The notes under the pieces were generated by a model, which did no database searches, was not told the origin of the DNA, and was given only the letters and a program-made list of their open reading frames with translations. The position numbers were made by a program, and so were the translations under genes. Positions 32,639-38,408 of a stretch of DNA of 38,408 nucleotides are shown in pieces; position 1 is the stretch's first letter, and every line of letters starts with the position of its first letter. The DNA comes from Oligoflexia bacterium (GTDB lineage Bacteria; Bdellovibrionota; Bacteriovoracia; Bacteriovoracales; Bacteriovoracaceae). The DNA lies in contig JAAEST010000063.1 of NCBI GenBank assembly GCA_024229115.1, forward strand, positions 1-38,408, given 5' to 3'.

Positions 32639-34770
32639 AAATGTTAATCCTTCTCTTCGTACTTCTTTCGCCTCTTTATCTCTCGGCTGAAACAGTTAAT
32701 ATTCATGATCGTATTCTCACTCAAGAATATTATCTAAAGAATTATTCTATTCTTTTTGGAAAGCCTGAATTCGGAAGAGATGAGAATTTCAAAAAGGCCT
32801 TGTTAGATCTTGATGATAAGAAGAAGGCCGAACTCTTAACAACTATTACAACTCTTAATAGCTTTATACCTGGAAAGGCGTTAAAGCCTATCATCTATTA
32901 TCATTCAATTGATCGTGATGAAGAAAGACTTAAAAGAGCGATTACTTTTGCTCTCATGACTAAAATCTTAGTCTTACGTGATTATATTGACTCTCCTCTT
33001 TCTCAAAAGAAGAATGAAGCATTAGAAGTTATCAAGAAGCTTGTTAAGAAAAGCGACCTTGATTATAAGAATGTCTTTTCCCAATCTCTGACGAGAGTTA
33101 AAGATATCGCTAATATTATTGCTGAGTTTAAAGATATTGAGACTTTTACCAATGCTCTTAAAGAAACTGAAATCCTAACTTATGATGTAAAAGCCAACTT
33201 TTCAGATATTTCCCCTCACCTCCTTAGTTACCTTGGATTTATTCCAGGAAACCAAGTTGAAATTGTGAGTAAGAACGATGTTTCTCTTGAAAGAATTCAA
33301 TGGTTCAATGATCGTGTTATTTTCAATGGTGGAAGTTTAGACTTCAATGCTCCTTATATTAAAATGCCTACGGCCAGTGACTCTTCAGGAAATATCGTTT
33401 TCCAAGAAGACCCTATCTTTATCAAAATTAGAGACCTCATTGATGCTGCCAACGACCGAATCCTGATAGATATTTTTCTCTTTGGAGGAACATTAGGAGC
33501 CACTTTAAGTGAGTATCTTCTAGATCAAACTCTGGAAAAGCTAAAAAAGAATCCTGATTTCAAAGTTATCGTTATTCACGATTATGCAACTAATTACAAT
33601 ATGAAAGATGAGATGATGCCTATCTTTAAATATATAAAAGATCGGATCACAGCAGAAGAAAAACTAAAAGATTCTGTTTATCTTCTTCAGGCCAATATCC
33701 AAAGACATCCTCCGGGGATTCCATTTGGTCTAACGAACCTAATTCCAAAAACAGATGAAGTTTTTGAAGAGATGGAAAAGAGAAATACTTATTACGAGTC
33801 AAAGATCGATCACTCTAAAGTGATTGCCATCGACTTCAATAGCGATACTCCTCAAGCATATTTTGGAAGTAAGAACTGGACCGATCATTCAGGCGGTTAC
33901 TACTACGATGATGCTATTTACGTTAAAGGCCCTGCCGCTGCACTAGTTGCTCATAGCTACTATCGTGATATAGAAGCTGCTCTGACTGAGAACCCTCAAG
34001 AACTTAAATGGTTCTTTTATAAAGAAGAAGGTTACGATAATAAAAAGTACTTACCTATTAGAAAGAGAATTCTTGAAGAATTTAAAGTGACTCGAAAAGA
34101 ATTTCCAAAAGCAGGGGAACAGCCTGTAAGAATTGCTGAAGCTGATGTCGATGGGACGATTAAGAACTTTCGAAATATGCTAATTGATATGATTATGAAA
34201 GCTCAATCTCATATTTATATGGAACAACTCTTTATTTACGATCCATATGTTGTTGATGCCCTTATTAAAAGAAAGATTGAAGTCCCTGCACTAAAGATTC
34301 AAATCCTAGCAGACCATAATGGAAACTTTGGTCTCAATGGTCTTCCTAACACGCTTTATATGAAGGAGATGATTGATGCTGGAATTGAAGTGAGAGCAAG
34401 AAAGACTTATGGAGTGACAGCAAATTTTCCAAACGGTGAAACACAAGAATACCATCAAGAGAATCATCGAAAGATCACTTCTGTTGATGGCAAGGTTCTT
34501 ATCGGAGGTTCTTCAAATATTAACCCTGATACTCTTCAAGGAAGCTTCAGAGAGTTTGGTGCTCAGATCTATGATACTAACCAAATCAAAGGCTTTGAAA
34601 GTCGTTTTGAATCAGCTTGGAATAATGTAGAAGAAACTGATGAAATGGATATTGAGAACTTTCAAGTAAAAATTGGTGGCAAGCTTCTACCAAAAGACAT
34701 CAGTCGTCTTATCAATGCTATTGGAAGAATGATTTTTAGATCAAAAGATGATTTAGAAAACCGCTACTAG
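32635..34770 (+). CDS. Secreted phospholipase D-like protein
   Basis: The 711-residue protein has a signal peptide (cleavage probably after LSA, residue 18). It carries two HKD motifs: H393-S-K395 with D400 (HSKVIAID, then FGSKNW) and H611-R-K613 with D618 (HRKITSVD, then GGSSNIN). That is the two-lobed active site of the PLD superfamily. Members hydrolyse phosphodiesters such as phospholipids, make cardiolipin, or cut nucleic acids. Export suggests envelope or outside lipids; attack on another cell is possible but not shown. About 300 residues ahead of the first motif have no recognised family. GGAGG stands before the ATG, inside the previous gene. Confidence 0.9.
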   Translation: MKMLILLFVLLSPLYLSAETVNIHDRILTQEYYLKNYSILFGKPEFGRDENFKKALLDLDDKKKAELLTTITTLNSFIPGKALKPIIYYHSIDRDEERLKRAITFALMTKILVLRDYIDSPLSQKKNEALEVIKKLVKKSDLDYKNVFSQSLTRVKDIANIIAEFKDIETFTNALKETEILTYDVKANFSDISPHLLSYLGFIPGNQVEIVSKNDVSLERIQWFNDRVIFNGGSLDFNAPYIKMPTASDSSGNIVFQEDPIFIKIRDLIDAANDRILIDIFLFGGTLGATLSEYLLDQTLEKLKKNPDFKVIVIHDYATNYNMKDEMMPIFKYIKDRITAEEKLKDSVYLLQANIQRHPPGIPFGLTNLIPKTDEVFEEMEKRNTYYESKIDHSKVIAIDFNSDTPQAYFGSKNWTDHSGGYYYDDAIYVKGPAAALVAHSYYRDIEAALTENPQELKWFFYKEEGYDNKKYLPIRKRILEEFKVTRKEFPKAGEQPVRIAEADVDGTIKNFRNMLIDMIMKAQSHIYMEQLFIYDPYVVDALIKRKIEVPALKIQILADHNGNFGLNGLPNTLYMKEMIDAGIEVRARKTYGVTANFPNGETQEYHQENHRKITSVDGKVLIGGSSNINPDTLQGSFREFGAQIYDTNQIKGFESRFESAWNNVEETDEMDIENFQVKIGGKLLPKDISRLINAIGRMIFRSKDDLENRY

Positions 34771-35057
34771 TCCACACTACAACCAGTATCAGAACCTTGT
34801 AATGAAACGGCTTCATTATTTTCGCTGGCCTTCTTCATTTTCTCTAAAAGCTTAGCCTTAGTTTCTTCTTCAGTATCACAAGACTCATCATCTTCACCGG
34901 CTAGTACTTTATCAAGCTTAGCCGCTGCTTTATCTTGCTTAGAAACTTCTTTCTTGGCCTTCAAACCTGTTAAAGAATTTGAATATTGAAACTCTTTCTC
35001 ATCCTCTTTTTGACATGAAAAAGTAAGAGCTAATAATAAAATAATAATGTATTTCAT
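34767..35057 (-). CDS. Small lipoprotein of unknown function
   Basis: The 96-residue protein has a signal peptide with lipobox TFSC (Cys15), then a charged, flexible Lys/Glu-rich body with a second cysteine pair near residues 60 and 93. The residues after the lipid cysteine are QK, so no inner-membrane Asp signal; outer-membrane sorting is likely. No family is recognised. Its stop overlaps the end of the convergent PLD-like gene by four bases. Confidence 0.78.
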   Translation of the reverse strand: MKYIIILLLALTFSCQKEDEKEFQYSNSLTGLKAKKEVSKQDKAAAKLDKVLAGEDDESCDTEEETKAKLLEKMKKASENNEAVSLQGSDTGCSVD

Positions 35058-35071
35058 ATAAACTCCTGTTG

Positions 35072-35821
35072 TTACGATTTGCTATAGTTAGCAAACTCCA
35101 TCCCCATCACTTTTCTATAAAGCCAACGAGGAAGTCTTTCTAAAATAAACATCACAGTTTTCATCTGCCATGGAAAAACTCTTAGGGCCATTTTCTTATC
35201 AATAGCACTTCTAATAATTCTTGAAGCCTTATCCGCCTTCATAAGAAATGGCATGGCATGATCATTTTGCTGAGTTAAAGGTGTATCAATAAAGCCAGGA
35301 CAGATCGTAGTCACATCAATTCCATATTGCTTAAGATCCATGTGGTAGGACTCACACATCTTAATCACAGCGGCTTTAGATGCAGAATAGGCTGAAGCCC
35401 CTGGAAGTCCAACCATTCCCGCAACACTGGCGATGGCCACAAGATGACCTTGTCTATTTGGCCACATAACATTGAGAGCAGCATCGAAAGTATTTAATAC
35501 ACCAAGAACATTTATCTCAATAATATCGCGAGAAACATCAAAGTCAGGTCTTGTCGTTTTAGAGCCATGACTTCTTCCTGCATTAGCGATCACTAGATCT
35601 AGAGAACCTTGCGAAAAGTCTGCGATCACTTCTTTTAAAAGTTCTTTCTTTTTAACATCAACCTCATAGGCCTTCATATTTGGAAACTTCTCTTCCCAAC
35701 CTTCAGGTAGCTTCGCAAGATTTCTGGCACAAACTCCAACCTTCCAGCCTTCGGCGTGGTAGTCCTGAGCAAGTTGCCAGCCAATTCCTGTTGATGATCC
35801 TGTTATGAAAACCTTTTTCAC
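35072..35821 (-). CDS. Short-chain dehydrogenase/reductase
   Basis: The 249-residue SDR has the cofactor motif TGSSTGIG (residues 7-14), NAGRSHG, catalytic Ser in AIASVAGMVG and YSASKAA, then PGFIDTPL. The C-terminus (KVMGMEFANYSKS, with RWLYRKVM) is basic and amphipathic and may touch the membrane, as in lipid-acting SDRs. The substrate is unknown. It starts with a GTG one base after the stop of the upstream permease gene, so these two are coupled. Confidence 0.9.
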   Translation of the reverse strand: MKKVFITGSSTGIGWQLAQDYHAEGWKVGVCARNLAKLPEGWEEKFPNMKAYEVDVKKKELLKEVIADFSQGSLDLVIANAGRSHGSKTTRPDFDVSRDIIEINVLGVLNTFDAALNVMWPNRQGHLVAIASVAGMVGLPGASAYSASKAAVIKMCESYHMDLKQYGIDVTTICPGFIDTPLTQQNDHAMPFLMKADKASRIIRSAIDKKMALRVFPWQMKTVMFILERLPRWLYRKVMGMEFANYSKS

Positions 35822-35822
35822 G

Positions 35823-36845
35823 TTATGCCTTTTTAAACTTTGGTTTTAGCTTTTCTTTCCAAACACCTTTCACCACAAGAAAGGCTAAGAAAGCACCAGT
35901 TATATTTCTAAACATTGTACCACTATGATCATGAGCATGATCGTGGTTCATTGTTAGATTCCAGCCATTCGCAAAAACATAGTCGACGACGTAACTAAAA
36001 AGAAGAGAGACTAAAATCACGGTAATGATATTAAGAACAACACCCTTCTTTCCAATATATTTTTGAATAACCACAAGGTTCGACATATTCGTTGCCGGAC
36101 CTGCTAAAAGCATGATCATAGCAGTTCCAGGACTCATCCCTTTCATCATAAGGGCCATCGCAAGAGGCGTTGATGATGAAGCACATAAGTAAAGCGGAAC
36201 TGAAGCAGCTAAAACAATCAGTCTTCCCCCAAAAGAATTAAGAGCATTAAAACCATCTGTTGGAACAAAAATCTCTACTAATGAACCGGCAATAAAACCA
36301 ATCAGTAATAGAAAAGCAATGTCATCACTAAGTTGCCCGTAACCAAAATTAAAAACTTTCTTGAAAGAACGAGGCTGCGCTTCTGCCTTTTTCTTCTTAC
36401 AACAAGTTTTTACTTCTTCGAATTCGCTTTCTCCCCCATTTGGGTTAAAAAGATTTTGAACACCACCTGCAATAACTGAAGTTATAAAAGCAGCGACAGG
36501 TCTTAACACGGCCATTGGTCCACCCATGAGTCCGTATGTGATGGCTATTGAATCAACACCTGTTTCTGGAGTTGAAATCAAAAAGCCTGAAGTTGCACCA
36601 TTACTAGCACCACTCTTTTTTAAGGTTACTGCTGCAGGAATTACACTACAGCTACAAAGAGGGAGAGGAATGCCAAAGAGCGTAGCTTTAAGTACGCTTG
36701 ACCACTTCCCACCACCTAAATGTTTCTTAATAAAATCGACGTTGATATAAACGTGAATTATTCCGGCGACAAAATAACCTAATAAAAGATATGGCGAACT
36801 TTCTGTGAAATATCCCCAGAAAGAATTTAAAAATTTTTCAACCAT
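35823..36845 (-). CDS. Permease, SO_0444/ArsP-like metal-efflux family
   Basis: The 340-residue membrane protein shows PLCSCSVIPAA with C64 and C66, SGASNGATSGFLISTPETGVDS, LLIGFIAGS and LCASSSTPLAMALMMKG, the pattern of the DUF318 (ArsP_1) permease family; SO_0444-type members export copper or zinc. A cytoplasmic loop carries TCCKKKKAEA and a C-terminal loop is histidine-rich (NHDHAHDH), both plausible metal-binding sites. Which metal is unknown. It is divergent from the TauE/SafE gene with 76 bases between. Confidence 0.85.
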   Translation of the reverse strand: MVEKFLNSFWGYFTESSPYLLLGYFVAGIIHVYINVDFIKKHLGGGKWSSVLKATLFGIPLPLCSCSVIPAAVTLKKSGASNGATSGFLISTPETGVDSIAITYGLMGGPMAVLRPVAAFITSVIAGGVQNLFNPNGGESEFEEVKTCCKKKKAEAQPRSFKKVFNFGYGQLSDDIAFLLLIGFIAGSLVEIFVPTDGFNALNSFGGRLIVLAASVPLYLCASSSTPLAMALMMKGMSPGTAMIMLLAGPATNMSNLVVIQKYIGKKGVVLNIITVILVSLLFSYVVDYVFANGWNLTMNHDHAHDHSGTMFRNITGAFLAFLVVKGVWKEKLKPKFKKA

Positions 36846-36855
36846 GAATCCTCAT

Positions 36856-36884
36856 TTGTCACAAGGGATCAAATTCCCTATTAT
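36856..36884 (+). promoter_or_regulatory. Candidate sigma70 promoter of the TauE/SafE gene with spacer dyad
   Basis: A -35 box TTGTCA (36856-36861) and a -10 box TATTAT (36879-36884), each 5 of 6, are 17 bases apart. The spacer holds the dyad AGGGA-6-TCCCT (36864-36868, 36875-36879), which could be an operator. Confidence 0.6.
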
Positions 36885-36921
36885 TTAAGTACTTTATATC
36901 ACTCAAAACGGTGTAGATTCA

Positions 36922-37719
36922 ATGGAACTTTTGATTGTTCTAGGACTTTTTGTCGGAATAATTAGCTCATTCTTAGGTATTGGTGGCGGGATCATTATTG
37001 TCCCTACATTTTACTATTTATTTCCAGCACTTCCGCCCTCAGGAGTGATCGCCACTTCGCTGGCCATTATTTTTCTCAATAGTTTGGTCAACATTTTTAA
37101 TTTTGTAAGAGCAGGCAAAAAGCCTCACTTAAAGATAGCCCTCCCTTTGGCCATAGGGCTTGGTCTTGGAATTTTAATGGGAGGAAAACTCTCAATCATG
37201 CTTCCGGGAGCCCTGATCAAGAAAGTTTTTGGAGCAACCGCAGTAGTCGTGGCCATCAAAATGCTCTTGGGCGGAAAGCCTGCTGAGAGGGAATTTCAAG
37301 AACCTTCAACCAAAAATATGCTCCTCCTTGGAAGCCTCTCTATTCTTGGGGGAATCCTCGCCGGAGTCACAGGATTAGGTGGTGGCTTGATCATCATCCC
37401 TCTTCTCATTGTGATCGGATCTGTGCCTTATAATCACCTAAGTCTCTACTCCAATACGGCCATGGCCTTTGGGACAATGGTGGGTGTTATCACCTTTTCC
37501 CTCAACGATATTTCCTTCATTCAGGCCCCATTTCCGGACTATCTAATGGGCTTTCAAAAGGGCTATGTGAATTGGGGCGTGGCCTTGATTGTGACCACTT
37601 CTGCCATGGTTACAAGCCGTGTAGGCGTTAAGCTCACCCAGATCGTAGACGCCAATGTGGCCAAGAAAATCCTTGGAACAATGCTTCTAATTTTAGGCCT
37701 TAGAATCATCATTTTTTAA
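36922..37719 (+). CDS. Sulfite exporter TauE/SafE family protein
   Basis: The 265-residue protein has about eight membrane segments in two similar halves, each opening with a glycine-rich motif: GIGGGIIIVPTF near residue 21 and GLGGGLIIIPLL near 152. This is the TauE/SafE (DUF81) signature. Members export sulfite, sulfoacetate and other anions; the substrate here is unknown. The second half looks richer in G+C (about 45% in the stretch around 37400) than neighbouring genes, a mild sign of different origin. It ends directly before the tRNA-Asp promoter. Confidence 0.88.
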   Translation: MELLIVLGLFVGIISSFLGIGGGIIIVPTFYYLFPALPPSGVIATSLAIIFLNSLVNIFNFVRAGKKPHLKIALPLAIGLGLGILMGGKLSIMLPGALIKKVFGATAVVVAIKMLLGGKPAEREFQEPSTKNMLLLGSLSILGGILAGVTGLGGGLIIIPLLIVIGSVPYNHLSLYSNTAMAFGTMVGVITFSLNDISFIQAPFPDYLMGFQKGYVNWGVALIVTTSAMVTSRVGVKLTQIVDANVAKKILGTMLLILGLRIIIF

Positions 37720-37748
37720 TTGACGACGAGATTTTAAGTCTCTATACT
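37720..37748 (+). promoter_or_regulatory. Strong promoter of tRNA-Asp
   Basis: TTGACG (37720-37725) and TATACT (37743-37748) are 17 bases apart, both 5 of 6 matches, ending 18 bases before the tRNA. The -35 box starts immediately after the TauE/SafE stop. Confidence 0.82.
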
Positions 37749-37766
37749 TCATAACACTCGAAAAGC

Positions 37767-37843
37767 GGGGGTGTAGTTAAGTTGGTTATAACGTCTGCCT
37801 GTCACGCAGAAGGCCGAGGGTTCGAGTCCCTTCACTCCCGCCA
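37767..37843 (+). tRNA. tRNA-Asp (anticodon GTC)
   Basis: The 77-base gene folds fully: acceptor GGGGGTG/CACTCCC (one G-U), D stem GTTA/TAAC, anticodon stem TCTGC/GCAGA with loop CTGTCAC and anticodon GTC, T stem GAGGG/CCCTT with TTCGAGT loop. The discriminator is G and the 3' CCA is encoded. It has its own promoter and terminator, and lies beside an integrase remnant. Confidence 0.97.
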
Positions 37844-37892
37844 TTTTTCGATCTAACATTCATTGAAATCATCTTCGGATGACTAGATAATT

Positions 37893-37924
37893 AAAGCTGA
37901 GTTAACCCACTCAGCTTTTTTTTT
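37893..37924 (+). terminator. Rho-independent terminator after tRNA-Asp
   Basis: An 8-bp perfect stem AAGCTGAG/CTCAGCTT with an 8-base loop runs directly into a T tract (37916-37924). It ends transcription of tRNA-Asp, 50 bases after its CCA. Confidence 0.92.
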
Positions 37925-38030
37925 GCCTTTAAGCAAGGTTTAAAGCTGTTCTGAGTAACTTCGTACTTTTAACGATTCTCTCAATTTTGTGATTTCTAAC
38001 TGAATATTTAACAGACTGTTTTTTGAAATT

Positions 38031-38270
38031 CTAAGCTTGATCCGGTTTGATCCGGTCTGGTGAGTTTAGAATATGTTCAACCATCGAAACTGCTTCTTTA
38101 TTTAAAGAATCAGGACTCGCATTTGTGTAGACTTTCTCTACTACATCTCTAGATTTCCAACCGCCAACTGCTTGAGCTGCTTCAAGCCCCATATGCTGTC
38201 TTACAATGTTGGCCATTGCCTTACGCAGAATATGAGTCGCACTAAATTCAGGGTACAAACCAGCCCCTGG
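38031..38270 (-). pseudogene. Tyrosine recombinase (phage-type integrase), C-terminal remnant
   Basis: About 75 to 79 residues remain, ending at a TAG. They match the C-terminal catalytic part of tyrosine recombinases: ATHILRKAMANIV with the HxLR box, VGGWKSRDVV (the GxxW/H region) and the tyrosine in VEKVYTN. The first half of the gene, including the first catalytic arginine, is missing: the sequence changes to an insertion-sequence end at about 38270. The frame stays open by chance to about 38342 but reads IS sequence there. It points toward tRNA-Asp about 190 bases away, as integrases of tRNA-targeting elements often do. Confidence 0.82.
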
Positions 38271-38276
38271 TCCATT

Positions 38277-38322
38277 CCGGACACATCGTTTACACTTTAT
38301 ACCGGAGACATCGTTTACACTT
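38277..38322. repeat. Paired 21-bp direct repeats at the IS end
   Basis: Copies at 38277-38297 and 38302-38322 differ at one base and share ACATCGTTTACACTT. Their starts are 25 bases apart. Such doubled motifs at IS ends are likely transposase-binding sites. Confidence 0.9.
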
Positions 38323-38371
38323 CTAAATAAAACGGTCAGTTATAATTTTCTTGTAACAGGAGGTTATAGCT

Positions 38372-38408
38372 ATGCCGTGGATGGAGTGCAAAGTCATGGA
38401 TCAAAAAC
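38372..38408 (+). CDS. Transposase N-terminus (partial)
   Basis: Only 12 residues, MPWMECKVMDQK, lie in the window. They match the start MPWKE(C)..MD seen in a group of IS481/IS3-like transposases. AGGAGG at 38358-38363 is 8 bases before the ATG, an ideal ribosome binding site. The rest of the gene is outside the window, so it is unknown if it is intact. Confidence 0.68.
   Translation, partial: MPWMECKVMDQK

Larger units (their letters stand above)
38271..38408 (+). mobile_element. Left end of an IS481/IS3-like insertion sequence (partial)
   Basis: From about 38271 to the window end there is a short non-coding end with two copies of a 21-bp motif, then a strong AGGAGG and a frame that starts like known transposases. 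The element interrupts the integrase gene. The exact end, target duplication and right end are not visible; the family is named from memory of the MPW.EC..MD start. Confidence 0.72.

Noticed and set aside
37860-37885. Short TCATC-TTCG-GATGA hairpin after tRNA-Asp
   Set aside because: The stem is only 5 bp without a T tail; the true terminator is the stem at 37894-37917.
37925-38030. Small gene or attachment core between the terminator and the integrase remnant
   Set aside because: No frame with a start signal and no copy of the tRNA 3' end was seen; nothing can be supported there.
38259-38342. Open frame upstream of the integrase remnant as part of the gene
   Set aside because: It reads through the IS direct repeats and gives no recombinase-like sequence.

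Overview
This is about 38 kb of an A+T-rich bacterial chromosome (roughly 35-40% G+C by eye), densely packed with mostly housekeeping genes. The cell is Gram-negative with an outer membrane (LptE, an Mla lipid-transport system, lipoproteins). The gene mix, many secreted or lipoprotein genes of unknown family, a low G+C content and deltaproteobacterial-style gene orders suggest a member of the Bdellovibrionota, probably a Bacteriovorax/Halobacteriovorax relative. That placement is inference; no rRNA gene is present to confirm it.

Layout. 1-315: start of a lysine/alanine-rich histone-H1-like gene with a 24-bp tandem repeat, cut by the window edge. 412-3217 (minus): hbd, crotonase and acyl-CoA dehydrogenase, three steps of short-chain acyl-CoA metabolism. 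3339-3743: rpsT with its own promoter and terminator. 3754-5350 (minus): lptE and holA, divergent from a DciA/DUF721 gene. 5954-15199 (minus): a long run, in transcription order a receiver-like protein, alr, mlaE, mlaF, an unusually long mlaD, a GYF_2-type membrane protein, a 401-residue unknown, a Sua5/YrdC gene and a TrmN6-like methyltransferase; aroK lies just upstream. 15879-23955 (plus): yceD, rpmF, fabH, fabD, fabG, then an inserted FG-GAP/ASPIC-type secreted protein gene, then acpP and fabF; plsX is missing from its usual place. 23974-27237 (plus): glyA, nrdR, nusB and two unknown genes. 27221-29927 (minus): a phosphatase, a DUF6165-like gene, a methyltransferase and a degenerate HD-GYP-like protein. 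29995-34770 (plus): def, trmO and a two-gene unit of a membrane protein and a secreted phospholipase-D-like protein. 34767-36845 (minus): a small lipoprotein, a short-chain dehydrogenase and a metal-efflux-type permease, divergent from a TauE/SafE gene. 37720-37924: tRNA-Asp with a strong promoter and terminator. 38031-38408: a broken phage-type integrase interrupted by the left end of an insertion sequence.

The most interesting part is the Mla operon. MlaD has the usual anchor, MCE domain and helical region, followed by a C-terminal region of about 160 residues that reads like an outer-membrane beta-barrel, so one protein could bridge both membranes. Directly downstream, the GYF_2-type membrane protein ends at a run of ten A residues. 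A -1 slip there would join it to the next 401-residue frame, whose only two cysteines would then be placed in the periplasm. Other points are the secreted calcium-loop protein inside the fatty-acid operon, terminator-like hairpins between rpmF/fabH and acpP/fabF, and the integrase remnant beside tRNA-Asp.
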